Assembly (NCBI GenBank): GCA_014383605.1
Contig: JACNHM010000197.1
Span: 1-21,478, forward strand
Length of the DNA stretch: 21,478 nt
Reading direction: 5' to 3'
From: Chloroflexota bacterium
GTDB taxonomy: Bacteria > Chloroflexota > Anaerolineae > UBA3071
The notes under the pieces are model-generated. The model was not told the origin of the DNA and did no database searches. It saw only the letters and a list, made by a program, of their open reading frames with translations. Both the position numbers and the translations under genes were made by a program. Shown here one piece after another: positions 1 through 8,883 of the stretch (positions are counted from its first letter, which is position 1; each line of letters starts with the position of its first letter).

Positions 1-1610
1 CCGAATCCCAGTTCCGTATCGCCAGAGATCAAGCGGGATTCGACCGTGTACACTATGTCCTCAAGATCCTCGATCCCTTTGGCCCACATGAGCAAGGAAC
101 CCGGGTGGGTAACGATCTCGAGTTTGCCAACAGCGCTATAAAACTGGACCAAGGCATCTCCTTGCCACTGCCATTGATCCTCACGGAAGTGTCCCCCCAT
201 GACCCCGGTCATGTTTGCGGTCAGTTGATCAAGGGTCTGCTCCAGCGGTGCCGTGGTCCCACTGACCACCCCTGTTGGAGGAGCAAGAGTGGGCGGCACG
301 GGCGTGGCCGTCGCCTGCGCCGGCAGGGGCGCAGACACAGCACAGCGCGCCCCCAGGAAGTTGACGCCGGAGTTCGGAAGGGAATCTTCGCGATCCGCCA
401 CCCGCACACTGGCGGCAGCGTTCCACCACGAGCCGCCACGCAGCACCCGTTTCTCCCCCGCATCAGGCCCTTGCGGACTTCGCTCCGGCGACTGGCGATA
501 ATAGCCCGCATCATACCAATCAGCTACCCATTCCCAGACGTTGCCCGCCATGTCGTAGGCTCCGTAGGGGCTCACCCCAGCCTCGTACTGCCCCACGGGA
601 GCGGTGTCCGCGTAGCCATCATCCATGCGCACATCTTTCCAGGCCAACTCACAGTTCACGTCGCAGGTGTTCGCCTGGTTTCCGCTCAGCGCGCTGTTCC
701 CCCAGGGGAATATCCGGCCGTCGGTCCCGCGTGCTGCTTTCTCCCACTCCGCCTCGGTCGGGAGTCTCTGGCCTGCCCAACGGCAATAGGCGGCGGCATC
801 GTTCCAACTGATCTGCACAACGGGATGATCCATCTTGTCCTCAATGCTGCTGCCCTGGCCCTGGGGATGACGCCAGGTAGCTCCCTCTACCTGCTCGTAA
901 TACTCACCCGTCCAGAGCAACCCCACTCCCGCCTTCTCGGCAGCGGTGCTGTACCCCGTGGCATCCACAAATCGGGCGAACTGCTCGTTGGTCACCTCGT
1001 ACCTGTCCATGTAGAAGGCATCGAGATACACAACACGTTGTGGATGCTCATCATCCTCGCCTTCACCCTCTGGACTGCCCATGATGAACTCGCCGGCGGG
1101 CACATAGACCATGCCTTCGGGAGCGCCTACGGCTGCTTGAGTTGCCTGTACAACCGACCTATTCATGGCGGGCACAGGCGTGCGGGGGATGGATGCAAGG
1201 GGCGGGCTTGGAGTCGGGGTCGCCGTGACCTCGACAACAGGCAGCGGTGTTGGCTCGGCCCCCCATCGCCAGGGCTTGGCGATGAGGGCCATCACGGCCA
1301 ACGCCACGATCACTGCGCCGCCAATGACCGCTGTTCGCCAAGGAAACGGTCTTACCGGAGGGGCTGGGGGTTTCGCAGGGGGTGCGGAGACTTCCTCAGG
1401 CTCAGGCCTTTCACGCCGCGCACTCTCTGCCTCCGCCTGATCCAGCTCGGCCTGGAGGCGCTCGATTTCGGCTAGCGTGTCCTTCAGTTGATGATGCTCT
1501 TCTAGCGACAACTTGCCGCCTGCCTTAGCCTTGTGTATTTCTAGGACACGCAGGTTCTCACGGTAGATCTCAAGCTGCTCTTTCAAGCTGGCGATGTTTT
1601 GCTCATCCAT
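1..1610 (-). CDS. SUMF1/FGE-fold membrane-anchored protein, C-terminus off the window
   Basis: Reading the minus strand from ATG at 1610 gives 536 codons without a stop to the window edge. An N-terminal charged helical segment (residues 1-66, for example LKEQLEIYRENLRVLE) is followed by a Pro-rich stretch, one membrane helix (about 92-111) and a TPTPSPP linker, so the rest should lie outside the membrane. Residues about 165-423 are an FGE-sulfatase (SUMF1) domain: MVYVPAGEFIMGS, YEVTNEQFARFV, QRLPTEAEWEKAARG, YDMAGNVWEWVADWY and RVLRGGSWWNAAASVR. The catalytic cysteines that formylglycine-generating enzymes carry after GGS(W/F) are absent (WWNAAASVR instead), so sulfatase activation is unlikely. 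After a second linker, residues 455-536 look like the start of a concanavalin-like domain (YTVESRLISGDTELGF). The short N-terminal helices resemble adaptor segments seen before SUMF1 and STAND domains in this phylum (inference). The start has GGAGGT just upstream. Confidence 0.85.
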   Translation of the reverse strand, partial: MDEQNIASLKEQLEIYRENLRVLEIHKAKAGGKLSLEEHHQLKDTLAEIERLQAELDQAEAESARRERPEPEEVSAPPAKPPAPPVRPFPWRTAVIGGAVIVALAVMALIAKPWRWGAEPTPLPVVEVTATPTPSPPLASIPRTPVPAMNRSVVQATQAAVGAPEGMVYVPAGEFIMGSPEGEGEDDEHPQRVVYLDAFYMDRYEVTNEQFARFVDATGYSTAAEKAGVGLLWTGEYYEQVEGATWRHPQGQGSSIEDKMDHPVVQISWNDAAAYCRWAGQRLPTEAEWEKAARGTDGRIFPWGNSALSGNQANTCDVNCELAWKDVRMDDGYADTAPVGQYEAGVSPYGAYDMAGNVWEWVADWYDAGYYRQSPERSPQGPDAGEKRVLRGGSWWNAAASVRVADREDSLPNSGVNFLGARCAVSAPLPAQATATPVPPTLAPPTGVVSGTTAPLEQTLDQLTANMTGVMGGHFREDQWQWQGDALVQFYSAVGKLEIVTHPGSLLMWAKGIEDLEDIVYTVESRLISGDTELGF

Positions 1611-1698
1611 CGGCTACCTCCGAATCATTGCAACGCACCACAGGATCATGAAGTCCCCGCAATTACGATAGCCATCCGTCGCCTGTGGCCTTGCGGAC

Positions 1699-1727
1699 AT
1701 TATAACACGCTTTTCGCAAACTCGCAA
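1699..1727 (-). promoter_or_regulatory. sigma-70-type promoter for the SUMF1 gene
   Basis: On the minus strand, TTGCGA (1722-1727) and a perfect TATAAT (1699-1704) are separated by 17 bp. Transcription would start near 1691, leaving an ~80-nt leader before the ATG at 1610. Confidence 0.65.
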
Positions 1728-1783
1728 TGCGATTCGTGCGCTCTGACGGGCTTTCCAGAACCTGTCAGTGCTCCAGTGGCTGT

Positions 1784-1852
1784 GGAAAACCCTGGGGAAA
1801 GATCGGGGAAAACCGGGTGGAGAGCGTGCGGAAAACATGGGCAGAACAGGCG
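1784..1852. repeat. three direct repeats of 23 bp starting GGAAAAC
   Basis: GGAAAAC occurs at 1784, 1807 and 1830, exactly 23 bp apart, and each unit is followed by a loosely conserved G/A-rich tail. Further copies lie at 1884 (GGAAACG) and 1933 (GGAAAAC) at wider spacing. The spacing recalls iterons or protein-binding arrays. The first copy sits in TGTGGAAAA, one base from a DnaA-box-like TGTGGATAA. The function is unknown. Confidence 0.4.
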
Positions 1853-2300
1853 GAGATTTGCGGCTGACGGGAGGAATTCTTGCGGAAACGCCGGGGAAGA
1901 GTTTTCAGTGCCAGGGGGCATGCACGGTGGACGGAAAACACTCTCGGCTTATCCTTTCCGCAACATATTGTGGGCCAGTGTTCAGACAACACAACCGCTA
2001 GACTCAACCGCTCCCTGCGGCGGCTTTTCCCCTCTCCCCTGCTTTCCCCAGGCAATCCCCACGGCAGATGTTGGCGTTCCGACCACGCGAACACTGCATC
2101 TAGGGTTAAGAGTGATTCGACCGCCTACATGTCGTGGACAACGACCTCTCCCCCCAGCCGCAGTGCGCTTCTCTCCCCATTCTCCCCATCCCTACGAGGA
2201 CTACTAACTATAGATAAACCTAAAGAGAGGAAAGATCTTTTGAAAGATACACACGCACAAGCGGACGAGCAACAATTGCTTTTAACGCCACTTCAGGGTA

Positions 2301-2488
2301 TACTTAGGCTCAATACAGTTCAGAGAAGGGTTCTGAGGCAGTTGCACTGCCGTCGTCGGGACTGCAACTCCCTCTTAACTCTCTTGACTAAACCGTATTG
2401 TACTTAGGCTCAATACGGTTCAGATAAAGTTCTGAGGCAGTTGTACTGCCGTCGTCGGGAGTGCAACTCTCTCTTAACTCTCTGAACT
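2301..2488. repeat. two-copy ~100-bp tandem repeat with internal hairpins
   Basis: Unit 1 (2301-2389) and unit 2 (2401-2488) share about 89 aligned bases with roughly eight differences, including one indel. Each contains a hairpin: AGTTGCACT/ACTGCAACT (2340-2348 with 2361-2369) and AGTTGTACT/AGTGCAACT (2439-2447 with 2460-2468), both topped by CCG-TCGT-CGG. The stem survives despite substitutions in the arms (C-G in copy 1 is T-G in copy 2; a C-C mismatch in copy 1 is C-G in copy 2). Across the junction, AACCGTATTG (2391-2400) and CAATACGGTT (2411-2420) form a perfect 10-bp inverted repeat. No T-run follows, so these are not typical terminators. Confidence 0.8.
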
Positions 2489-2652
2489 CAGCCGCTGTGG
2501 GCGCAGCGCCCGATCAGGCATGCGCTCAGGCGGGGATGGGGGGCGAGCAGTGCTGCTGAGCGATGGGTGGGGTGCAGTTGTCTGATGATGCTCGGGAGTG
2601 GGGTGAGCTACTGGATGCGTGGGTTGGCTACTTACGTTAGCAGGGGGGAGCC

Positions 2653-3147
2653 ATGAAATTCTCTGTCGGCGACAAGGTGATGTATCTCCAGCGTGGCGCT
2701 GGCACTATCACGGGGATAGAGCATGAGGAATTGGTGGATGGTTTTGAGCACTACTACGTGATCGAAATAGAGAGTCAGCGGTTAACCTTGCGTGTGCCCA
2801 CGCGCATGGCGGAGGAATTGGGCGTACGGCGGGTTATGCCTCAAGCCAAGCTCGATGAGGTGTGGGCCACGCTGAAGAGACGGCCGCGCCGCCTGGCGGA
2901 TGACTTCAAAGCGCGACAAGAGCAGATCAGGGAGAAACTGCGCTCGGGCAACCCGGTGAAGGTCGCTCAGGCCGCGCGCGACCTGACCTGGCGCGAGCAG
3001 CAAACCTATCTGACCAAGGCGGATGGGGAACTGCTGGCCCAGGGGCTGGAACTTCTGATAGCCGAGATAGCCGCGGTGATGGACAAGGCGATGGCCGAGG
3101 TAGAATCGATGGTCAACGCCGCCCTTTCTCGCGATCTCGTGGCGTGA
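2653..3147 (+). CDS. CarD/CdnL-family transcriptional regulator
   Basis: This 164-residue protein opens with the CarD/TRCF RNA-polymerase-interaction domain (residues 1-60): KFSVGDKVMYLQRGAGTITGI, then YYVIEI and LTLRVPTRMAEELGVR. An all-helical C-terminal part follows (LDEVWATLKRRPRRLADDFKARQ to the end), as in CdnL proteins that bind polymerase beta and stabilise open promoter complexes. Length and layout are normal for the family. GGGGGGAG at 2642-2649 is the ribosome site, close to the ATG. It stands alone after the structured non-coding region; the next gene begins 41 bp later, so cotranscription is possible. The family call is firm; the promoters it controls cannot be inferred. Confidence 0.9.
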   Translation: MKFSVGDKVMYLQRGAGTITGIEHEELVDGFEHYYVIEIESQRLTLRVPTRMAEELGVRRVMPQAKLDEVWATLKRRPRRLADDFKARQEQIREKLRSGNPVKVAQAARDLTWREQQTYLTKADGELLAQGLELLIAEIAAVMDKAMAEVESMVNAALSRDLVA

Positions 3148-3188
3148 CGGGATGGGCAAGCGACAGTGCTGGCGGGTAGATCGGTAGA

Positions 3189-6100
3189 TTGAAAACACGA
3201 ACACCATATCTCGTGCTAAGCGTTGCCTTGGCACTGATGGCCTTCTGTCTTGTTGTTCCTCCCCTGAGCAATGGGCAGTCCGCGACAGGAGTAGGACTGG
3301 CCTGGCTCGCTGGCCTCTCGGGGCCGGGTTCTTCTTCAGCGCCTCAGGCACAGACACTCCGTGCCGAGGCCGGCCCTGCTCGCCGGCTGCCTGGCGCCCC
3401 CTATCCCGGCGTCTACGCCTTCAACGACAAGGTTCACCTCGACCCCGCGGTCTATCCCGTCTACGGTGGGCACAAACTGTTCCAGTGGTACGCCGTGGAA
3501 CCTTGGGCTGACGACGATTACCGCTGGGGCATCATCGAAGATTGGATCGCGGCTGATAACGGGCTGGGCAAGCCTGTGGGCATCGGCATCAACAGCTACG
3601 ACGGCGTCGGCGCCGGCGGCGATCTTACCCCGCCCTGGGTCTACGAGGCAGCACCCGACGCCGAACTCCTCTGCCACCAGGAATGGCCCATTCCCAGGTA
3701 TTGGCAACCCGACTGGCTGGCGGCCTGGGAGGATCTGATCCACGATTTCGGCGCTCGTTACGACGGCGATCCCCGACTGGCCTGGGTGGTTATCAGCACC
3801 GGCATGTACGGCGAGAACTGGCCATCCAGTTACTACTGGCATGCCGATTGTCTGCAGGATGCAGGTCTCACTTCCGATCTGTGGCTGGAAACGATGAAGC
3901 GCATTGTGGACATCTATGATGCTGCCTTCCCCCGCACCACGTTACTCCTGCAGTTTGCTCCCTACTACGAGTCGCCCATCGAACGGCGGGAGATCACCGC
4001 CTACGCCGCCAGCAAGTCCATCGGCCTCAAGCACAATGGCCTCTGGCCCGATACCAATGGCGCTGTCATTGACGATCCCAGCAAGAGCTATTACCAGGCC
4101 GGGCAGTATGACCCCTTCTTCCTCTGGGGGGACCAGGTGCCCACCGGCTGGGAGGGGCAGGAGTACCAACTCACAGGGGACGTGGGCACGCTGTGGGGTG
4201 TGTACAGCGGTTTGAACAAGCACACCGACTACCTCTTGCTGGGCGAGGAGATCATCACCAACCCTAGCCGCCGCCCCATGATAGAGTTCGCCCAGAAGTA
4301 CCTGGGGCGGACCATCGAGGACACGCCCGCGGTTTGGGTGGCCTTGCGAGAACACGACCCTGACTGGCTGGGCCAGGCGGAATGGTTCCCGCAGTGGGGC
4401 AACTACGACTTCTGGCTCTACCAGCGGGACGATGCCCCTGGCGGCCGCACCGTGCCCGAATGGGAGGTCAGTGCCTATCCGGAGGGGCGCTGGACGCGGC
4501 GCACGGATCAGGCCCGGGGGCAGCGCTACATGGTGTTCGACGTGGAGAATGATTACTTCTACGACGGCGGTGACGGCAGCGGCGCACAGGTGAAGGTTAC
4601 CTACTACGATCAGGGCTGGGGAAGCTGGCGGCTGGAGTACGATGCCTTCGACGACCCCTACCGCAGCGCGGGAACCGTTCAGAAGACCAACAGCGGGCAG
4701 TGGCTCACGGCCTCGTTCACTCTGGCTGATGCCCGCTTCGCCGACCGCCAGGCTGGCGGCGGCGACTTCCGCCTCGACTGTATGGGCGATGGCGACGAGT
4801 ATGTCCACTTCGTGGAGGTGATCAAGCTGCCGGAACGGCCAGCCCCTGCGCCCGAAGCCGTGCCCACGGGCACGCTGCCCGGCCTGCCGCCCACGCTGAC
4901 CCCCGCGCCGCCGGCGGAGACGCTCACCTTGCAGCAAGGGGCGGCGGGCTACACAGGCACGGAGGACGTCACCATCAGCCGGTGGTCTCCGAGCGTGCCC
5001 AATCCCGACAATCCCCTGCTGCTCCTGCGATCCAGTCGGGATGACCCCTTCACCACCATTTACGACGTCTACAGCATACTGATCCGGTTTGACCTGAGCC
5101 ATCTGCCCCGCGGCCTGGAGGTGCAGGATGCGCGGCTGCGGTTGTACGCTGTGGATCACAGCCTGGAGGATCGCCTTCGCGTCAGCGCCTACGAGCTGCT
5201 GCGGCCCTGGGACGAAGCGCAGGCCACGTGGAACCAGCCGCGGGCCGGGCAGTGGTGGGTCGAACCGGGGGCCAACGGCGAGGACAGCGACCGCGCCGCT
5301 CGCCGCACCGACATCGAGCTGATGCATGACGTGAACCTGTGGTATGAGTTCGAGCTCACGCCGCTGGTGCAGCGTTGGCTGGATGATCCGGGCAGCAATC
5401 ATGGCGTCGTGCTGCGTGACATCAACGTCAAGAACCTCAGCTACAGTCTGGCCAGCAGCGAGCACCCGCAGGCAGAGATGCGGCCCCAACTGGTGATTGC
5501 CTACACCCAGCCGGGCTGGGTCACGACGACGCCCACACCGACCCATACGCCATCGCCCACGGTGACGCCCACGCCAACGGTTACCCCCACGCCCACGATG
5601 ACGCCGTCGCCGACGCCGGCCACCGGTTATGTGTACGGCCTCGTCTTCGATGATCTGAACGAGAATGGTCTGCATGACGAGGGGGAACCTCCCGTTGGCG
5701 GCGCGGTGGTGGAGTTGCTGGCCGAAGGCCCGACGGTGGTGCGGTCACAGACCACCCTGGCTGATGGCTGGTACGACTTCCCGGACATCGAGCCGGGTTC
5801 CTACGTGCTGCGGGAGACGGACCCGCCAGGGTATCGTTCCATCACGCCCCATGAGCTGCCTTTCCAGATCGCTGCCGGCACGGAGTTGCGCTGGGATTTC
5901 GCCGACCGCCGCATCATGCCCACGGCCACGCCCACGGACACCTCGACGCCGACGGCGACGGATACGGTCACTCCCACGCCGACACCAACCCGCACGCCGA
6001 CGGCGACACCCTCGGCAACGCCCACGAACACACCCACGCCGACACCAACCCGCACGCCGCCGACGACGCCCACGGCAACATCCACGAACACACCGACGGC

Positions 6101-6290
6101 GACACCCACGGCGACGCCCACGGGCACACCTACGCCGACGGCAACGTCCACGAACATCCCTACGCTGACACCAACCCGCACGCCGACGACGACACCCACG
6201 GCCACGCCCACAAACACACCTACGCCGACGCCAACCAGAACATCCTACCGTCTCTATTTACCCTTAGTGCACAGGCGCGGCGCTTCGTGA
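3189..6290 (+). CDS. secreted multidomain protein: hydrolase-like barrel, DNRLRE domain, SdrD-B-like domain, YLPLV tail
   Basis: The start is TTG at 3189: a stop at 3177 limits the frame upstream, and the next ATG would lose the signal peptide ([19 protein letters not shown]). Residues about 70-430 resemble a TIM-barrel glycoside hydrolase of GH42/GH5-like style; GMYGENWP (E near 209) and LLLGEEII (E near 353/354) are candidate acid/base and nucleophile sites, but I cannot assign a GH family. A beta-rich module follows (about 430-550), then a DNRLRE/CBM96-like domain (about 577-773: [31 protein letters not shown]), a TPTPT linker, an SdrD-B-like module (about 813-908) with a calcium-loop motif [12 protein letters not shown], a second ~105-residue Thr-Pro linker and the tail [14 protein letters not shown]. 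Probably cell-surface or exported polysaccharide processing. It precedes the GT4 gene by 46 bp. Confidence 0.75.
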   Translation: MKTRTPYLVLSVALALMAFCLVVPPLSNGQSATGVGLAWLAGLSGPGSSSAPQAQTLRAEAGPARRLPGAPYPGVYAFNDKVHLDPAVYPVYGGHKLFQWYAVEPWADDDYRWGIIEDWIAADNGLGKPVGIGINSYDGVGAGGDLTPPWVYEAAPDAELLCHQEWPIPRYWQPDWLAAWEDLIHDFGARYDGDPRLAWVVISTGMYGENWPSSYYWHADCLQDAGLTSDLWLETMKRIVDIYDAAFPRTTLLLQFAPYYESPIERREITAYAASKSIGLKHNGLWPDTNGAVIDDPSKSYYQAGQYDPFFLWGDQVPTGWEGQEYQLTGDVGTLWGVYSGLNKHTDYLLLGEEIITNPSRRPMIEFAQKYLGRTIEDTPAVWVALREHDPDWLGQAEWFPQWGNYDFWLYQRDDAPGGRTVPEWEVSAYPEGRWTRRTDQARGQRYMVFDVENDYFYDGGDGSGAQVKVTYYDQGWGSWRLEYDAFDDPYRSAGTVQKTNSGQWLTASFTLADARFADRQAGGGDFRLDCMGDGDEYVHFVEVIKLPERPAPAPEAVPTGTLPGLPPTLTPAPPAETLTLQQGAAGYTGTEDVTISRWSPSVPNPDNPLLLLRSSRDDPFTTIYDVYSILIRFDLSHLPRGLEVQDARLRLYAVDHSLEDRLRVSAYELLRPWDEAQATWNQPRAGQWWVEPGANGEDSDRAARRTDIELMHDVNLWYEFELTPLVQRWLDDPGSNHGVVLRDINVKNLSYSLASSEHPQAEMRPQLVIAYTQPGWVTTTPTPTHTPSPTVTPTPTVTPTPTMTPSPTPATGYVYGLVFDDLNENGLHDEGEPPVGGAVVELLAEGPTVVRSQTTLADGWYDFPDIEPGSYVLRETDPPGYRSITPHELPFQIAAGTELRWDFADRRIMPTATPTDTSTPTATDTVTPTPTPTRTPTATPSATPTNTPTPTPTRTPPTTPTATSTNTPTATPTATPTGTPTPTATSTNIPTLTPTRTPTTTPTATPTNTPTPTPTRTSYRLYLPLVHRRGAS
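5935..6240 (+). repeat. minisatellite-like DNA coding for a Thr-Pro linker
   Basis: Short ACG-CCN units repeat throughout, with a longer near-identical block at 5973 and again 60 bp later at 6033, and a degenerate copy near 6170. The DNA encodes the second TPTPT linker of the secreted protein. Such stretches change length easily by slippage. Confidence 0.75.
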
Positions 6291-6336
6291 TCTCAGCGGG
6301 GAGTTCGGCCAAGCTCAGGAGAGAGGCCATGAAAAC

Positions 6337-7722
6337 ATGAAAACGATTGGCATTTTCCACTTTCAGGTTGGCCGAACGGACGGCGTCTCGTTGGAGATTG
6401 ACAAGTGGAAACGTGTGCTGGAAGAGATGGGGCACACCGTGCACCTGTGCGCCGGCGACCTGGGCGCGGCGGAAGGCATACTGATCGAGGAGATGTACCA
6501 CCACCGTCCCGATGCCCAGCGACTCAACACCAACACTTTTGGCCAGTTGCGCGATTATGCTAACGAAGCCGCGTACAGAGCAGAGCTATACGACCTCGCC
6601 GCTGTCATTGAACGCAAGATACGGGGCTTCGTCGAAGAAAAAACCATTGATTTCCTCATTCCACAGAATGTATGGTGTGTTGCCGCCAACCCGGCGGTGG
6701 CCATCGCCCTGGCGCGGGTGATGCGCGATCTGCGTCTGCCAACCCTGGCCCAACACCACGATTTCTACTGGGAGCGCACGGATGGTGTAGCCCTGACCTG
6801 TGCCACGGCCATCGAGTTGGCCGACAAATACCTGCCGCCCCGCGACCCGCTGGCCCGGCACGTGGTCATCAACAGCCTGGCGCAAGGGGAGCTGTACGAG
6901 CGCAAGGGGATCACGTCCACGGTCGTGCCCAACATCTTCGACTTCGACGCGCCCACCTGGCAGCCGGACGAGTACAATCGGGATTTCCGCGCCCGCATGG
7001 GGCTGAAGGAGAACGACCTCTTCATCCTGCAGGCCACCCGTATCGTAGCCCGCAAAGGGATCGAGTTGGCCGTGGATTTCGTCCGGGCGCTGGCCCGCCC
7101 GGAGCGGCGAGCGGTGCTCCAGAAACGCGGCCTGTACGACGGGCGGTCTTTCGACGACGACAGCCGCATCGTGCTGGTGCTGGCGGGCTACACCCGCGAC
7201 GACGTGACCGGTGGCTACGTCAACAGACTCAAGCGGAAGATCGCACGGGCAGGGATTGACGCCCTGTTCATTGAGGAGATGGTCGGCGGCGAGCGGCACA
7301 CGAGTGACGGCCAGAAGGTCTACTCGCTGTGGGATACTTACGTCTTTGCTGACTTCGTCACCTACCCCAGCCTGTGGGAGGGATGGGGCAACCAGTTCCT
7401 GGAGGCGCTGCGGGCCCGGCTGCCGCTGCTGCTGTTCGAATACCCGGTCTATCAGGCCGACATCAAGGACAAGGGGTTCCGTGTGGTGTCCCTGGGCTCT
7501 GAGATCGTCGGGCGAGATGACCCTTCGACAGGCTCAGGGCACCGCCTGGGGCTGGTGCAGGTGGCGCCGCAAGTCGTCGCCGCCGCCGCTGACCAGGCGG
7601 TGCAATTGCTCACCGACGGGCGGCTGCGCCAGCAAACCGTCGAACACAACTTCCAGGTGGGCCGGCAGCACTACTCGCTGGAGGCCCTGCGGCGCTACCT
7701 GGTGCAGTTGATGGCGGGTTGA
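6337..7722 (+). CDS. GT4-type (GT-B fold) glycosyltransferase, possibly mannosylglucosylglycerate-synthase-like
   Basis: The 461-residue protein has a GT-B layout: N-terminal acceptor domain with the loop FQVGRTDGVSLEIDKW, then a donor domain beginning near QATRIVARKGIELAVDF and the GT4 signature YPSLWEGWGNQFLEA, in which the glutamates normally contact the sugar-nucleotide. No membrane segment is seen, so it should be cytoplasmic. The N-terminal motif recalls GT4 enzymes that make mannosylglucosylglycerate, but that is from memory and weak. AGGAG at 6317 serves ATG 6337; an 8-bp duplication (ATGAAAAC twice) also creates an upstream ATG at 6329 that reads only Met-Lys-Thr and stops across ATGA. 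The C-terminal part contains DDPSTGSGHR, encoded by a dispersed repeat at 7521-7539, which looks inserted. It lies just before the LacI promoter and has the same direction. Confidence 0.8.
   Translation: MKTIGIFHFQVGRTDGVSLEIDKWKRVLEEMGHTVHLCAGDLGAAEGILIEEMYHHRPDAQRLNTNTFGQLRDYANEAAYRAELYDLAAVIERKIRGFVEEKTIDFLIPQNVWCVAANPAVAIALARVMRDLRLPTLAQHHDFYWERTDGVALTCATAIELADKYLPPRDPLARHVVINSLAQGELYERKGITSTVVPNIFDFDAPTWQPDEYNRDFRARMGLKENDLFILQATRIVARKGIELAVDFVRALARPERRAVLQKRGLYDGRSFDDDSRIVLVLAGYTRDDVTGGYVNRLKRKIARAGIDALFIEEMVGGERHTSDGQKVYSLWDTYVFADFVTYPSLWEGWGNQFLEALRARLPLLLFEYPVYQADIKDKGFRVVSLGSEIVGRDDPSTGSGHRLGLVQVAPQVVAAAADQAVQLLTDGRLRQQTVEHNFQVGRQHYSLEALRRYLVQLMAG
7521..7539 (+). repeat. intragenic short dispersed repeat
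   Basis: CCCTTCGACAGGCTCAGGG is imperfectly palindromic (CCCT/AGGG ends). I recognise it as a motif scattered through many bacterial genomes. Here it is in frame within the GT4 gene and translates as the loop PSTGSG. Confidence 0.65.
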
Positions 7723-7756
7723 GAAGAGCAAGCGCACTCAGACGGCGATCTCGGAT

Positions 7757-7785
7757 TTGACATCCAAAACGTTTTGGGCTATAAT
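7757..7785 (+). promoter_or_regulatory. consensus promoter of the lacI-transporter operon
   Basis: A perfect TTGACA (7757-7762), a 17-bp spacer and a perfect TATAAT (7780-7785). The spacer contains a LacI-type operator (7764-7777). Transcription would start near 7792, giving an ~80-nt leader before the GTG start at 7873. Confidence 0.9.
7764..7777. promoter_or_regulatory. LacI-type operator 1, inside the promoter spacer
   Basis: CCAAAACGTTTTGG is a perfect 14-bp palindrome with the central CG typical of LacI-family operators. Its position between -35 and -10 means a bound repressor would exclude RNA polymerase. Confidence 0.85.
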
Positions 7786-7796
7786 GGGTTTGCTTT

Positions 7797-7810
7797 CCGA
7801 AACGTTTTGG
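7797..7810. promoter_or_regulatory. LacI-type operator 2, at the transcription start region
   Basis: CCGAAACGTTTTGG differs from operator 1 at one position. The two centres are 33 bp apart, about three helical turns, so both dimers would sit on roughly the same DNA face. Confidence 0.8.
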
Positions 7811-7872
7811 AGTGCGCTTTGCCCGACGACATGGGCGTCGGGTATTCCCATTTGACCTTAAAGGAGTCACTT

Positions 7873-8883
7873 GTGCCCATTACCCTCAAGGATATCGCGG
7901 CCAGGCTGAACCTCTCCGTCACCACCGTCTCCCGCGCCCTGGGGGGCTTTCCTGACGTGGCCGCCGAGACCCGCCAGCGGGTCTTGCAGGCGGCGGAGGA
8001 GATGGGTTACCATCCTCACACCATCGCTCAAAGTCTGCAACGACAACGTACCGACACCATCGGTTTCGTGATCCCCGCTACGGAACGTTATCTCTCTGAT
8101 CCTTACTTTCTTGAGCTTCTGGCGGGCATCGGCGACGGGGCTGCCAGTGATGGCTTCGACCTGCTGGTCTCCACCTGTCGTCCCATGGATCCTATGGAGC
8201 GTCAGGTCTACGAGAGGATGGTGCGGGGCCGGAGGGTTGATGGCCTCTTGGTGGCCCGCACCCGACGGGAGGACGAGCGCATTGTCTATCTCGTCGGTGA
8301 GGGATTCCCCCTGGCGGCTTTTGGCCGCACGGCCTTAGACCTGGATTTCCCCTATCTGGATGTGGACGGGGAAAAAGGAGTCTATGAGGCGACAGAGTAC
8401 CTGGTCCGCCTCGGCCATCACCGTATCGGTTTTATCATCCCTCCCACCTATCTGATGTTCTCCCAGCATCGCCTGGCCGGCTATGAGAAGGCCCTGCGCG
8501 ATCACGGTTTGCCCTTCGACCCCTCCCTGGTCGTGGAGGGCAATCTCACCCAATCCCGGGGCCATCAGCGGATGGAGGAGCTTCTGGGCCTGGATCAGCC
8601 ACCCACAGCGGTCCTATGTGGCAACGATCTGACAGCCTTCGGGGCCATGGAGGCTATCCAGGCGCGGGGGCTGGTGGTGGGCCGGGACGTGGCCGTCATC
8701 GGCTTCGACGACATTCCTCTGGCGGCCCATTTCCATCCCCCTTTGACCACTATTCACCAACCCATCTACGACATCGGCAAGAGGATCTGCCACATGCTGA
8801 TCCAGCTCATCCAAGGCGAGGAACTGGAAGAGCGCCACATCCTCTTGCAGCCTAAGTTGGTGATCCGGGAGTCCAGCGAGTAG
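7873..8883 (+). CDS. LacI-family sugar-responsive transcriptional repressor
   Basis: GTG at 7873 is chosen because AAAGGAG ends six bases upstream and the helix-turn-helix then starts in the usual place ([19 protein letters not shown]). An in-frame ATG at 7774 lies inside operator 1 upstream of the -10 box and cannot be the start. The 336-residue length is typical. The hinge region reads [20 protein letters not shown] and the rest is a periplasmic-binding-protein-like effector domain ([23 protein letters not shown] is the conserved C-terminal part), which should bind a sugar or sugar phosphate. It likely represses its own promoter through the two CGTT-centred palindromes and so the whole downstream transporter operon. 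Effector identity is unknown. Confidence 0.93.
   Translation: MPITLKDIAARLNLSVTTVSRALGGFPDVAAETRQRVLQAAEEMGYHPHTIAQSLQRQRTDTIGFVIPATERYLSDPYFLELLAGIGDGAASDGFDLLVSTCRPMDPMERQVYERMVRGRRVDGLLVARTRREDERIVYLVGEGFPLAAFGRTALDLDFPYLDVDGEKGVYEATEYLVRLGHHRIGFIIPPTYLMFSQHRLAGYEKALRDHGLPFDPSLVVEGNLTQSRGHQRMEELLGLDQPPTAVLCGNDLTAFGAMEAIQARGLVVGRDVAVIGFDDIPLAAHFHPPLTTIHQPIYDIGKRICHMLIQLIQGEELEERHILLQPKLVIRESSE

Larger units (their letters stand above)
1611..2652. other. ~1-kb non-coding region between divergent genes
   Basis: No reading frame here has a ribosome site and a recognisable protein; the longest ones overlap the promoter at 1699-1727 or the repeats. The region holds that promoter, three GGAAAAC direct repeats (1784-1852), a two-unit ~100-bp tandem repeat with hairpins (2301-2488), a 6-bp inverted repeat GGGCGC-A-GCGCCC (2499-2511) and a 7-bp one, CGCTCAG/CTGAGCG (2523-2529 with 2556-2562). 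No clear promoter for the rightward gene at 2653 was found. Confidence 0.6.

Noticed and set aside
105..1475. Long plus-strand open frame of 456 codons
   Set aside because: It is antisense to the SUMF1 gene, whose minus-strand frame has clear domain motifs, a promoter and a ribosome site.
1599..2407. Overlapping plus-strand frames in the non-coding region
   Set aside because: They start inside the SUMF1 gene or the repeat arrays, lack ribosome sites and show no recognisable protein sequence.
3942..5675. 577-codon minus-strand frame opposite the secreted protein
   Set aside because: Composition is that of a GC-rich shadow; the plus strand has a signal peptide and domains across the same span.
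7774..7872. Upstream ATG start for the LacI gene
   Set aside because: It lies inside operator 1, upstream of the -10 box, and the true GTG start has a good ribosome site.
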